A DNA stretch of 64,000 bases from Isoetes taiwanensis. Lineage: Eukaryota > Streptophyta > Lycopodiopsida > Isoetales > Isoetaceae. The DNA is taken from positions 3,843,678-3,907,677 of the forward strand of contig JAJEKV010000096.1 of assembly GCA_021234155.1 (NCBI GenBank), written 5' to 3'. The notes under the pieces are model-generated. The model saw only the letters and a list, made by a program, of their open reading frames with translations. It did no database searches and was not told the origin of the DNA. Of this stretch, positions 1 through 12,234 are shown one piece after another; the first letter of the stretch is position 1; each line of letters starts with the position of its first letter. Made by a program: the position numbers and the translations under genes.

Positions 1-3000
1 AAGCGTTTTTGGGGCATGATCAAGAGTTATATGGGAGAGTCAAAACTGTTAAAGAAGCAAGGAAACAGATCTATCGTAATTGAGTATGTAGGATCATTTT
101 GGGCTTCGAAATGGCCGATTTGCCATTAGCTTCTTCAGATCAGCCAAATTGGTGCTAGAAAAAGGCTCTTTTCTTGGGTTACAGATTTTGCTTTTTTATC
201 ATGTTCTATGCTTTTGTGTTCATTTTTTATTAGTATTAACTTAGTTCTTGGTCTTATAACAAAAGAAGAACTTAGAAAGGCTTGGAATAGGTGTCGAGAT
301 ATATAACCTTGGCTTTGCAGCTTTAATCTGATGTATGAAGACAGATTGTATTTTGTGAGGCTTGGGGTTCAGTGTATCTTAATAGGAAGACGATTATGAT
401 CAAAGGAGTTGTTTTAACTAATCAAAGGAATTGTTTTAACTAAGGAACATGAACTAATAGAGATAAATAATTATAGCTAGCTAGGATAATGACATGCTTA
501 CTCTTGGAGATGGGGCTAGCCTAGAGATCAGATGGCAAAGGCTAAATGCAGTTACGGTCGTAAGACCTTAGGAGTTTTTAAGCCATAAGTGTTCGATTTT
601 GGGATTCTACATAATTAGCTATGGAAAGTGGGGTTTTACTCGGAATATTAAAAACCTTAGCTAACAATGGTTAGAGATAAATAAATGATGAAACCTTGGA
701 GATCATGAGAAGTTGGGCAGTGAGAGCTATATGAGGTATATGGGCCGTCTAGATGAGGCTATGGCGTAGAGCATTGTTATTCTAGGTGTACACTGTAAGT
801 TTCTAAGTTGTTGCACTATATTTTATCAAAGGCATCATAGCTAATAGATTATCCTCATGGGAGAATGGTTCTGAGGTAAGGTTTGCATTGTGTGGATTGG
901 TAGTATCTTTGTCGTAGTTACATCAATGATAGTTAGGCCTATAGCTTCCTCGAAGTGTTTGGATTGCGATCATTATCTTTGTCAATAACCTAGCTACTTC
1001 AACTTGGGAAGGTTGTATGGTCAACATTAGCAGCAGTGTAATCTAGGCACATGTATAGTCAGTTGTATTATAATTCTCTAGTCCAACATAAGAGTAGCTT
1101 TAACCTCAATTTGGAATATCAAACATTACCGTCAATATATCTTTTTGCTTCCATTTCAAGCTTTGAGGATTATATGATGTACAAAGAAGGAAAACATAAG
1201 ATTGAGCTATGACTAAATGCTTCATGCCCAAAATTCTTAACAAAAGGATGGTCTCACCTGCTTGAAAAAGCATCTAGCTGACATCAACATCTGACAATTA
1301 AAGCCTTTGCATCAAAAAGGCTTTGGACAATCGCTCCCATAGGCCTAGTGCTATACTTTATGGTGGTTGAAATCTGTCAAAGAGGATATTTCGATTAAAG
1401 TAGACATGTCAATTTTTACAAATAACAACTTGCTATCCTGAATCTATAAGCAAATCATTACCTCTCAGCCCTTCTGCAAATTGAGAATGTGACAGTTCTG
1501 TTGGATTCGGCAATGCAAGCTTCCTTCTCGTCTGTCTAGCCAGACACCTGGAGCATGCAATTGGCAGTCTGAAGACATAAAAGGCGACAGAACCACTGTA
1601 ACAGGGTTCATCACCTCTATCTTCCCGATGTGGTTGGCAGAGCACCATCATCAAAGTCTAGATTTGCCTGCAAAGCTTTTGCTAGGTCAACATCTTGATC
1701 AACCTATGTAGTGTGACTGTTTTCCTGACAAAAGCAAAATAGATGTAGTTGAAAAACAAAAATTACGTGTAAAATGTAATATATTTCCATACAAACGAAT
1801 TCCTTGGTCTTTTGGCACTAATTAACTTCTTACAACATTTGATAATGATTTATACAACATAAGTCAAGATATCCTTCAACAATTTAGCATTGCCCATGTG
1901 ACTGCTGCAATCCTTAACAAGCAAAGCACTGGTGCATGTATCTAGACTTCAATGATGTCAAAGCTTGGAGACCTAATTTCAAATAGTACCTAATGCCTTC
2001 ATCAGTTAAAAGCTAGTTGTTTATTATCATATTGTTCTTCAGCCAAAGAAAGTGCTATGGCATGATCAAGATCTTCATCCTCAGCATTATAAGAATGTGA
2101 ACCCTTATGCTTAACTCCTTGCAAGAGACACAATATAATTTAATTTATTTTTTATGAAAATCAATAACTGCTTTCAACTGATCAACTTGATATATAAGTA
2201 ACGACTGCATTTTATTCTTTAAAAACTAGCCGTGATTGTTTTCTTCAATGTTTCCTTTTTGGTTTGAAGATTTAAAAAATTTGTTCAACGAACGCATGTT
2301 GACCTAAAAAACATAGAACAATTCTTAAGCGGAAATAATCTTAATGCAGATGTATAATCATTCCATGTTTCATGATTTGGGTTTATGCCCTATCAAGGCT
2401 CTCCATGAACTGATTGCAAACTTGATTTTTCTTCTTAACCACAAAGCCAAAAATTTGAGTAGTTTAAGAAAACTTTTAAAAGCTCCATGCTTAACTCACC
2501 TATTGTATCAGCTCTAGCCCCTTCTTCAGCTCATTGCCTTTCTAGATAATGATAATTCCGACGGAGCAAGTTGATGGCCAAGTGCAATACCAAGTTCACT
2601 GAAGCAAAATACAATCCAACTGAGTACAAAGCTGGAAGGAATATCCTATTATCCTGGGTGGAATTCTACAGTGAAATTATGGGCGACAGGGCGGTGGAAT
2701 TCTGGGCAACAGGATGGGTAGCTACCAGGCCCCCAAAATTGAATTAGTATGATTTTTTTCTTATGATTTTATAATGAAAATCAATTCTTAAAATCGATAT
2801 GGGTTTGTGGGCCAAAAAGTTTACAAACCATGTCTAGTTATACAATATAGTTCGTAAATGCAATTTTATAATGTGACAAACAAACACTGTTTTCAAACAT
2901 GGTACTAAAGGTACTAAAGATGCTAATTGTAACTGGTTTTTATGACAACTTAAATATATGATCTGTGCTACTACTTGATTTATCAAGTTTATCGAAACGG

Positions 3001-4900
3001 TATTTGATCATATCTATTATCTTTAGTTTATTGGCATTGTAATTTTGCATGCATAATTAGTATGATATTTTATAGTGATTAATCATAGTTGTAATTTTAA
3101 GTGCATAGTTATTATGATATTTTATAGTGATTAATCTTCAATAAAAGTATGCTTGATTTAGATATACTAGTATGTTTTTTGAGCCATGGTACCAATGTAA
3201 TTAAAGAATATTGTAAATACATTTGATTTTGAATGTGAAAAACTAGCGTTGCATTATATTTGGCCTGGTTAATATCTCTAGTATATTAGTCTAGTTATTT
3301 TAAATGTATTATAGTAGCCTGGTTAATATTTCTAGTATATTAGCCTGGTTATTTTAAATGCATTATTAGCATGATATATTACAATGCTGCAACATAATTT
3401 ACTTGGTTTGAACATGGTAACATGACTTCTTTTCATGATATCAGTTTATACCTATGATTTGGCACCATGGTTTTTCATGTACCATATTATTTGGTTCATT
3501 CATGGTTTTAAAATTTATTTCATCTCTATTTGCAGTAATCTTATAGTATGAACCTGAATGTCATTGCATACCTGAATGTCATTGCATTGTGCTTATTGCT
3601 TTCTTTGTAGCACATGCTACAGGCACAAAAACAATGAGGTCCAAGGATTTGAACTTGGAAACCATACCCATGTGCCTATGTTAGAAAATAGAAAAACATA
3701 AAGAGTGCCCAAGAATTGGAAATGCCTCTAAATTTTTCTGCAGCTTCAGATTAGTAACGAACATCTGGTAGATGAGAGATCTGCAGCAAAACATATGCAA
3801 TTCAACATAATTTAGGCACTACATCACAAATCTACATCACAAATCTATGCCAAGTATAAGCCCAAAAAGTACAAGAAATAATATAAAAAAGTGGCTCTCT
3901 TACCTTAGATACCACCATCAACAGCAAATATTGCCCAATAATGAATGAACATCAATTATGGAGCAGCAAAATGAAACTTAACATGAGCAAGTCTGCCTCT
4001 CGCCCAAGCTCATTGCTCCATAAATAGAAAGCCAAAATCCTGTTATGCACAAAAAGCAATGCAAACTAGCCACCACAACATCATTAGGTGGAACTTTTGT
4101 AGAGCAGGGCCTTACCTACTAGAGACGAAATGCAATGCAGATTTAACACCTTGTAGTCGTATGTTGGTTAACAATCTCATCTTCCCAGAGCAGGGCCCTT
4201 TACCTACTAGAGACTAAATGGAATGACTAGCTTCAACTTCAAGGATTGCAAGCAAAAGTTTCACCAATATGTAAATAATCAAACAATGGGGCATTAGAAT
4301 TCAAAATGTTCTTAGGGCATAGATTTGATCATATGCATATAGCAATGAGCATCTAAGGCCTCTCAAGCACTAAGAACATGGCGTTACCCATCGAAATGAT
4401 GTTCAAGCTTCTTTTTCAGCCATTGGTGAAGGACAAAGCATCTTCATGAACTTCTCCAACCTGCAAGCAAAGGGAAATCCAAAGTGGAGTACTACCTCCG
4501 AAAAAAAATGCTCTGCACCGGAGCAATGAGCATGTAAGCATAAAGAAAGCAAAATAAACCACCATTGGAGGAGGAGGGTCTCCTTGCAATGCAAAAGAGT
4601 TGACAGAGTTGAGAGGAATAAGAAACATTGAATAAACAACAACAAGAAATGTTTTCAATCAAAAGCAATTGAATTGACAACAAAGTAAGTTTATCTTCAG
4701 AGTGCAGAAGAAATGGAAAAAAAGAATTTTCATACCTCCTTGTTTGAGAGAGATCGCTCTGGTAATTACAACTTATGCTCCAACTTATATATCGCGTTAC
4801 GGGGTTTGAATCCAAATGCTGCAACGGAATCAAGATCCGAAGGCATGAGAGAGCATCTTTGCATGGTTGGAGTCGCAGCTCGATCCCTAACCCTAATGGC
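1..4900. other. AT-rich stretch without a recognised gene
   Basis: No reading frame here resembles a known family and none is long. The few frames of 65-113 codons overlap one another on opposite strands and have no domain-like composition. Short tandem duplications occur near 3037-3140 and 3258-3365. A pair of plant telo-box-like motifs (CCCTAACCCTAA and ACCCTAAACC) lies at 4885-4914; such motifs are common in 5' leaders of plant housekeeping genes, but no matching coding exon could be built on either strand. Confidence 0.5.
3037..3365. repeat. two short tandem duplications in AT-rich DNA
   Basis: The phrase TATGATATTTTATAGTGATT occurs at about 3060 and again about 63 bp later, inside duplicated blocks. 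A second duplication of about 55 bp, marked by GGTTAATATYTCTAGTATAT, occurs at about 3270 and 3322. Both look like recent local slippage duplications. No coding meaning is visible. Confidence 0.7.
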
Positions 4901-5074
4901 CGAACCCTAAACCTGCCTTCAACAAAAATATCATCACGTTTAGGTTAATTATTTTCCAAGGTCTCCAAATTAAAGATATACTTGAAAAAAAATGTCCATC
5001 GTTGCCATAAGTTCAAAAACTAACAATAATAGCTAGCCAAGTTTGAAAATAATAATGCATTTGTTCTTGTTTTT

Positions 5075-5156
5075 GGGTTGCCCCTAGGGGGGCAAACCCT
5101 TGTTTACGTGGGCTTTTGGCATATCTTAGGTATATGCTGGAATATACCTAGGATAT
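5075..5156. repeat. two-hairpin module, copy 1
   Basis: Hairpin 1 (5075-5099) is a near-palindrome around GCCCCTAGGGGGGC, flanked by GGGTT and AACCC. Hairpin 2 has arms 5121-5135 (ATATCTTAGGTATAT) and 5142-5156 (ATATACCTAGGATAT) around the 6-nt loop GCTGGA. The same module recurs at 7940-8020 with paired base changes that keep hairpin 2 intact. It lies 5' of exon-like sequence here and 5' of a PPR relic in the second copy, so it may be a shared leader element or the end of an inverted-repeat transposon. Confidence 0.75.
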
Positions 5157-5469
5157 GCTGTGACTGCTCCAAACCTACTCTTACATGTAAACTCTCGGTC
5201 GCTATTGTTGATGTGCGGCTGGTGTGGAAACTGGTTAACCGGCACAGCCAAGCATTAGAGCGAAGGCTTTCTATCGAGCCTGGTCCTGCTTCACAGCTTC
5301 ATCCCAGGATCGAGGTCTCTGCTCTGCTTAAACAGGTTACGGCAGAAGATGGTTTGTGCAAGAGACTACGGTTCTAAGAAGTTGCAAGGTAACGTTTTGT
5401 TATTAATCCATTTGGTGCTTGCTTATTTTTCGAAATGTAATCCTTGGAAGTTCGTTGAATAATATTTCT

Positions 5470-7451
5470 TTGCTGTGATTCATTTTGGTAGAAGACTTTG
5501 TACGCCATACATGCTGGAGTAGGGATGTCTGTGCCCCGATGCATCGTCAACAATCACGAAACTTGAAAACCAAGGGGAATGAGAATCAAAATGACCTGGT
5601 GACCTCAGACGATACAGTATTGGAACCGGAGGTTCTGTTTCCTCAGGGGCACATAGTTGATGATGCTACACCAAAAGGGAGGCTCTCCCCAGCTGCAAGA
5701 AATACTATAGAACAGTCCAGCAGGTGCTTTCTAATGCTAAACTCCATAGTCATAGCTGTTAATTAGATGTCACGGAATAGTTTTTGTAAGATATTGATTG
5801 CTAGACATGGTTAGTGTCTCTTATGGTAAAGATGGATCCCTTATGGTTCCTGTTTAGATTCTGATAGGCTGAATGGATCAACAGGGAAAAAGATGAAAGC
5901 AAATTTCAAGACATATGCATCTGTAGATGTCCAAAATGAAGCTCGTAACTTGGTGGAATTTTGCTGCTTCCGTTATTTTTCCAGATGTGGGGCCGACTTC
6001 CATCCCTCGTTGCAAGTAAGCAAGCATGACAAGCATATTTGGTTCTATTTGGCAACTACTATGTTTTCATTGTCATATTGGTTTGCTAACTAAGAACGTC
6101 TCAAATCACATTACTAGTCCATCAGTAACATTCTGAGACCATAGTATTTCTGCTGAACCAATAAAGAATGCATTGAAACAAGAAGCAAGAGAATCAACTT
6201 AAATAAATAGGAGACTTAACAAGATGGTGGAAGGAGGAAGGTGGAGCAGTGAGGGATGGTGAAATGTTTATTGCCAATGAAGCATCCTGTAAATTACACC
6301 ACTCTGGAAGGTATTAGTTTCAGGGATGTAATAGACAATTCAGAATTTGAAAATATAGGAAGTAAGATTGCGTTAGCATTTCTTCAACAAGCTACAGCCA
6401 TGTCTTTTGATAAAACCCTGCTTAACAGACTGATTTGTCTCCTCTCAACAAATAAAAGAACAAAAGGGAAAACAAAAATACCAAGACACTTTTCTGCAGC
6501 TCTCTCCCTTTTGTCTCTGCAATCTCTAGAGAGGAAAAGAGTTTGTTAGGACCACTGTTATTTTCCATCCCCACCTACCTCAGAAAAGAAGAAAAGAAAA
6601 AGAAAACAGTCCAGCTCTCTCCCTCTTAAAAGACACGATAATAAAACCATTTCTATTGCATTTCTTATCTTTTGTCTGTGCAGTCTCTATACAGGAAGAG
6701 CGTTTGTTAGAAGAGTCATCATTTTTGCATAGATAAGCCTTCTATTTGAGAACTTTAGCTGAGCTGCACCAATGACCTGGTGATACCGTGTCTACTGTAG
6801 ATAGTTCAGGTTCTTTACAGTTTTAGTGTTTAATATCATACATCATATTTGCTTGTTAAATTAACATTAAAGATTTTCATTGTGTGTACAAGAACTGGAT
6901 TCGGTTTGTTATTCCATCACTTCTTATTTTAGGAGCAGCCATGTAATTTTCAATACGGGCAATAAAAGCCAAAGGTCAGGTAGCGGGTGATTTTGGTAAA
7001 ATAACAAGAAGAGAACCACCACCCTCAAATACGGGTAATTTTGGTAAAATAACAAGAAGAGAACCAAGTTCATTGCGCTCATTCAAACTGTAAATATTAC
7101 ATTTCTAAAACTTTGGACACTTTTTCTGTCAGGTCCGGATAAGGCTCTAAATATAGGCTTGCTTGTGCTAGTTGGAGTTGCTGTCACATTCTTATTTGTT
7201 TCATTTAATGTTCTATGTGCGATTGTCATGCTTGATCAGTTCACACAAGAGCTTCAATCAGAAAGCCAATGGCGAAAAGGTTCATTGGCCAACTGAAGGA
7301 TTGGTGGGAAACAATACCTGCTGCACCCGTTGTTGTGTTACCCTCATGAGAAGGAGGATGGTATTGATGACCTTTCATTAAAAACTCAAACACTACTATT
7401 CAAGGTAGTTGGTGTTCCAGATGCAATCATGGAATGGCTTGTGGATAACTA
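5470..7451 (+). CDS. exon-like pieces of an unrecognised gene
   Basis: Three stretches look exonic. The first, about 5485-5733, encodes a polar segment ending in SPAARNTIEQSSR just before CAG|GTGC. The second, about 5881-6018, ends at GCAA|GTAAGC. The third, about 7157-7300, reads one hydrophobic helix (GLLVLVGVAVTFLFVSF) followed by a charged segment. After a frame change, a final piece ending ...AIMEWLVDN-stop lies at about 7340-7451. Together they could be a small membrane protein gene with a C-terminal tail, but the frames do not join without invented introns and I recognise no family. It could equally be a gene fragment carried by a transposon. Confidence 0.25.
6486..7066. repeat. short direct repeats in intergenic/intron-like DNA
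   Basis: A roughly 60-bp block containing CTTTTGTCTSTGCARTCTCT and GTTTGTTAG occurs at about 6489-6549 and again at about 6657-6712. A second pair, marked by ATTTTGGTAAAATAACAAGA, lies at about 6991-7021 and 7040-7066. No gene signal is seen between them. Confidence 0.65.
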
Positions 7452-7939
7452 ATTATGTATACATGTATGGCATGGGCTCTGGTACATAATAAAACACTAA
7501 GCATGCATTCCACCTCTAATGGACCTCTCCGGATGCAAGTATGGAATGGCTGGTCTCTATGAACCTAGCTTATTTTGTATGCAAGTTACTTCATTTGGAA
7601 ATCAAAGACGAATAGAAACCAAGGATGCCCACTTATTGATAGATCTAGTGTGATGAAAGAATGACAAATAAATAAAGGAGAAGTAGTCTCCAATGCAGTA
7701 TGCAATAATATGTTTCTTCTACGAGATGTTTAGATAAAAAACTAAGATTTTAAGGGCTAACGAGCCTACGAGAGATGCACACAATGTTAACATTGCTGAT
7801 TCAATCCTTTATCGAAATCACTTTACGTTGAAGGCTTTCAGCTTTCGAAGATAAAAGAGCATTTTTCCTATTCCATTTGAGACCAACAAGCCACAAGGCT
7901 ATGATATAACCACCACTAACATAGTTCATTCGAATCATT

Positions 7940-8020
7940 GGGTTGCCCCTAGGGGGCAAACCCTTGCTCATTTGGGTTTTCGACATATTCTATGCATATG
8001 CTGAAATATGCCTAGAATAT
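7940..8020. repeat. two-hairpin module, copy 2
   Basis: Hairpin 1 is at 7940-7963. Hairpin 2 arms are 7985-7999 (ATATTCTATGCATAT) and 8006-8020 (ATATGCCTAGAATAT) around loop GCTGAA. Relative to copy 1, two base pairs changed on both sides (C-G to T-A and T-A to C-G), which keeps the pairing. It sits about 55 bp upstream of the first open PPR-type frame. Confidence 0.75.
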
Positions 8021-8074
8021 ACTGGAAACTACTTCAAACTTGCTTAAACTGGAGTCGCCAGGGTTGTTAGGCGG

Positions 8075-9330
8075 ATGTTGTTGGGCGTAAAAGGGCGTGG
8101 CATTTTACATGACGGTGAAGGCCGCGATAGTGCATGTGAATCCAATCTAACCACCCAGAAACAAGTAAATACCCCTTCAGGCCACTGTAGGGCTTATCGG
8201 CTGGTGCATAATTGCACCCATCAGAAAGACTTGGATTCAGGTAAGCTCCTTCACTCTTTGATGATTCAAAACTGTCGTGATTCTGCTCCCTTCTTAGCCA
8301 ACCATCTCATTCGTCTTTTAATGGATTGAAGCGAATAATACATTAAACATGCTTTCAAAATCCAGATCGTTATTCATGGAATGCAATTATTTATGCTCAT
8401 GCCAAGCCCAAAGATGGTGAGAGTTGTTTTTACAGTTGTATCATGAAATGCAAATTGCGAGGCATTTCCACGCACAAATTCACGTTTTGGCTCTCTTGAG
8501 AGCTTTGCCTGTGCTTGCCTAGCATGTCGTTCATGGGCAAATATTTGGCACTTATCTCAATCCGGCCTTGTTGTGGAGAATTCTTTGATTAATATGTATG
8601 CCAATGTGGGAACTCACAAGAAGAGAGGGCAAATCAACATTTCTAAAAGCCCCAATGTGATATCATGGAATGCAATAGTTCTTGGGATTTGCTCAAAGAT
8701 GATCAAGACCACCTTGCACTAAGTTGTTTTACACATCATGGAATGCAATAATTGATAGTTGCAGGATTTTCTCGGCATGATCAAGGCCACCTTGCACTAA
8801 GTTGTTTTACATATGTAGCTTAATGGATCCATGAGCAGTTTGAATGGAGATGACATTTCCTATATCCCTGAGGTCAATATGGAAAATACACTTATTGACG
8901 TATATGCTGAATGGGGTAGCTTAAAGAAGGCAATCGGGGTCTTTAATAATTTGCAAAATAAAAAGGATGTAGTGTCTTGGGGAATAATGGTATCAGGATA
9001 TGTTGAAAATGCTGAGGATAAATTGGCACTGGAATGTCTTGAGGGGATGCATAAAGAAGGAGAGCTCAATAATGTTACATTCATTATGACCTTGAAAGCA
9101 TGTAACACAGGTGGATTACAGAAGGGCAAGTGCATTTATGAACAGGTTAGTGTAGGCACCAGTCCGACTTAGCAACTGGAAGTACACTTGTTGACATGTA
9201 TACTAATTGTGGGCACTTGCAGGAGGCATATGGAGTCTTTTGCAGATTAAAAAATCGTAATGTTGTGTCATGGAACGCAATGATTGCAGGCTATGTTCAA
9301 CATGAACAAGACCATTTTGCTTAGAGTGCG
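8075..9330 (+). pseudogene. decayed PPR (P-L-S type) gene
   Basis: PPR proteins are organellar RNA-binding proteins that direct editing, splicing or stability of plastid and mitochondrial transcripts. The first frame (8075-8329) ends with a typical early PPR segment (SGKLLHSLMIQN, then FLANHLIRLL). Further repeats follow in changing frames: a SWNAIIYAHA-like helix pair near 8370, NMYANVGT near 8600, and an open block at 8831-9172 with ENTLIDVYAEWGSLKKA, KKDVVSWGIMVSGYVE and FIMTLKACNTGGLQKGK. Then comes VDMYTNCGHLQEA with NVVSWNAMIAGYVQH at about 9190-9303. At least five frame breaks, a duplicated stretch at 8699-8812 and no C-terminal E/DYW domain show that it is dead. Confidence 0.85.
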
Positions 9331-11390
9331 TCAAAAAGATGCAATATCCTATATTATAATGTTTTGGTGTGTTGAATCCAGCCCTAAATCGAAGGGTGAG
9401 GATTTGATTGATTTAATTGAACGATTGAGATTCAACATAAAAAAAAGCCCATGTTAAAGCTAAAAGGGAAAAGAGCAGAGGACCGGGTGGGCGTGGATCA
9501 GGGTGGGCGTGGATTAGATCAGGGCGTCAGTATGGAGCAGAACAGGAGGGCATGGATCAAAGCAGAGCCGAGGCATGGTTTAGCTGATCAAGGTAGAGCG
9601 GAGCAGAGGCGACGCTAGCACTGCACCAAGCACTTTTTCAAATTCGGCCTCACAGAATGGGAAGATGGCAGTGACCTGACCAGTTGATCCTACGGCCGAT
9701 TTGATGCAGCTATACCACTGTTTAGTTATGCTATGGCGCCATCGAAACAGGGAAGAAGGGGCTATCAACGGAAGGGCAAAGCTAAAGCCGAACAACGGCT
9801 AATGCATGGCGCAACCTAAATCCGGCCACTGGAGCTTCTATTGTCCACATCAGGCCAGATCTCTGTGCCCACATGGGCCTATCGAAGCTCTTTTTGAAGA
9901 GCTCTTCATCTTATCAGAGCGAGGCTCTGTGTTTGCAAGCTTTTTATTTGGAACTAGCCGTCCATGAAATTAGGCCATGGCAGGATTGAACCCAATTATA
10001 TCGTGGATGTCATGGCATTATATGCACGTAGCGGATGGTTATGGTCCCAGTGAACTTATGCTTGGTCACCTACCTATGCTTGGTTCCTTCAAGCGATGCT
10101 TAGAAAGCTTAGAAAGCCCGATCGAGACCAGTAGCTAGATGCACCAAATCCGCATAGCATGGTGTGGACTGGAGAAACAAGGAAGGAAAAAGGATGGATG
10201 GAGCTGGAGGCCATCGTAACGTGGAGCAAGCAAGGTAAACTCTTTCCTTTTCTTTTTCGTTTTTTCGCATGTTCATTTCGGATGGCAGGCTATAGCTCAT
10301 TCTGGTATGGTCTGCAAGCACAGCTATGGTTTTTAATGCCAACAATGGATTTTTGCATTAACTTAGCTGTGGTCTGCAAGCAAAGCTATGGTCTGTTGCC
10401 CTGCATGCAATAACTGACATACCAAAGCATTCTGTGTCTAACCCTTTAATCTTTCCATGAATATCAGGCAGCGTGCCAAATGACTGAGCCAATCCATGAT
10501 AGATAGCAAGGTTTTAACATTTCTAGAAATGACAGTTTGGATCTTGGTTTGTCTCTTCCTCCTAGCTTTTTCTACCAAGCAGTTTTTCCTAACATAAAAT
10601 TTAGAGGACAACTTAGTGCCAGGCTGATTGCATCATTCTCAAAGCCTCATTGTTATTCTATAACTGGATCAGAGTCAGGCTTTGAGGGTATCACCATTTT
10701 GTATAAGAGATATTCAGCTGCCTGTAACATTCTTAAGCGATTATTGATACTACAACACATGATTTGTAATGTGATTACATGCTATTTAGCAGTTGAATGA
10801 ATGTAAATAAATATGACAATTTTTTGTTGAACTATCTTTGTCTGGGTTGAAAGGACAACTCATTCTGACAACTCCTTCAATGAATTTGGAAAAGGATTTG
10901 GACAATTTGCTGGTTTATAATACTTCAGATGGACGGTTTTTTTAATGATGTAGAGCCTAGAGATGACTGTTATGGATTTCCTTGGCAGGTAATTCCGCCA
11001 TCATGCTTATGAAATCCTCATATTGTGCAAAAAGCTGTTGTGCCTTGCATTTTTGAAGGGACAATTACAAGTATTTAAAAGAATGATTGACCAGAGGAAT
11101 GTTACTATTCTATGTTTTTGTGCACATTGTGTGAGCTTGCATAAAAAGAGCAAAGAAATGCCTAGCCTTGGTGTTGATTCTGGAATGCATCAACATATTA
11201 TTCTCAAAGGTACTATAGTTTGAATATAGGGGCTTCTGGTAATTTATTAACATTTTTACATCTGTCCTTATCATTGCTATGCGCAATTGATAATTGTAAG
11301 CATAAAATGCTTTTTTTTTTTTAAGAACACAAGTTGCTTAAAGGTTGCATGTGAAAGATTGGATGTTGGCATATTGTAACCTATTTAGTT
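9331..11390. other. no recognised gene
   Basis: Only short frames on both strands, none family-like. A G-rich block with repeated GTGGGCGTGGAT occurs near 9488-9515. A 22-bp phrase beginning GGTCTGCAAGCA is repeated at about 10307 and 10373. A poly-T run lies near 11312. I see no RNA gene. Confidence 0.5.
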
Positions 11391-11497
11391 GAATGGATTG
11401 TTTATTTATTGTTGATGCGGGAACATAAAGGATGCTTGCCATTTGTTCAATTTGATACCTGCCCATAATACCATATCATGGAGTGCTATGATAGCAC

Positions 11498-12234
11498 TAG
11501 CACTCCATGATACAACATAAAAAAGATACAACAAAACATTCAATACAGATAAAAAAGATACAACATTCCATCACTATTACAAAACATGGCTTAACATTCC
11601 AAGTCACAAACGGTGACTTGGTCTTATCATTAACATGTTTCCAACTTTGCCTAGATAAACAATGCACGAATTGGACCATAATATCCAAATGTAAGGCAAT
11701 TGATTGTATCACTAAGTGGTTTCCAACTTTGCCTAGGTAAAGAAAGCTTGAAAAGATTGGACCATAATATTCCAATGTAAGGCTAGAAAAGTTTGGACCA
11801 TAATATCCAGATGAAAGACGATGTTACACTTTGCTAAAGTGATATCATAAATATAGTTTATAAAACGATCGTTATGTGTACTGAGGATGATGACTCCAGT
11901 TAATCATTTACAATGTCCCACTATATGCCCAGCCTCATAAAGAGTTATAGACTTTGACTATAGCCTCACCCCAAAACCTGCTCAAATTAACACTTTACTC
12001 ACACCCAGGCTTGCTATAAACAAGGACTGTGTTGTTTTAAAAGCTCTCAGAGATAATGATGAACTATCTAACATTAGGGAGCTAAGTTTCTTTCAAATGC
12101 TGTTTTAACTTTGGATATTTTTGTTATAATAAAAAGTTACAAAATTTGAATTGTTACTGCATGCTTTTCTTATTGTGGTCAAAATGTTTACACACTCCCA
12201 ACTTATGCCCAGCAACGCTGGGCACCCTTACTAG
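11498..12234 (+). mobile_element. Helitron-like insert in the PPR relic
   Basis: The right end has the classic Helitron 3' terminus: hairpin GCCCAGC-AAC-GCTGGGC (12207-12223), seven bases, then CTAG (12231-12234) followed by host T. The last about 120 bp, from 12111, match the minus-strand copy ending at 62431. The insert separates two halves of one PPR unit (11497 and 12238), as a real insertion would. The left boundary is unclear: no TC start was found after an A, and a 15-bp inverted repeat (11474-11488 with 11498-11512) sits at that edge. No Rep/helicase coding is present, so the element would be non-autonomous. Confidence 0.6.
11636..11815. repeat. degenerate direct repeats inside the insert
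   Basis: TTTCCAACTTTGCCTAG occurs at about 11639 and 11720, and TTGGACCATAATAT occurs three times (about 11674, 11758, 11794) followed by similar CCA-ATGTAAGGC text. They lie within the insert that splits the PPR relic. Confidence 0.7.

Noticed and set aside
4403-4833. Minus-strand frames of 80-113 codons with hydrophobic, Cys-rich stretches
   Set aside because: They overlap in several frames, have no start context or splice signals, and match no family.
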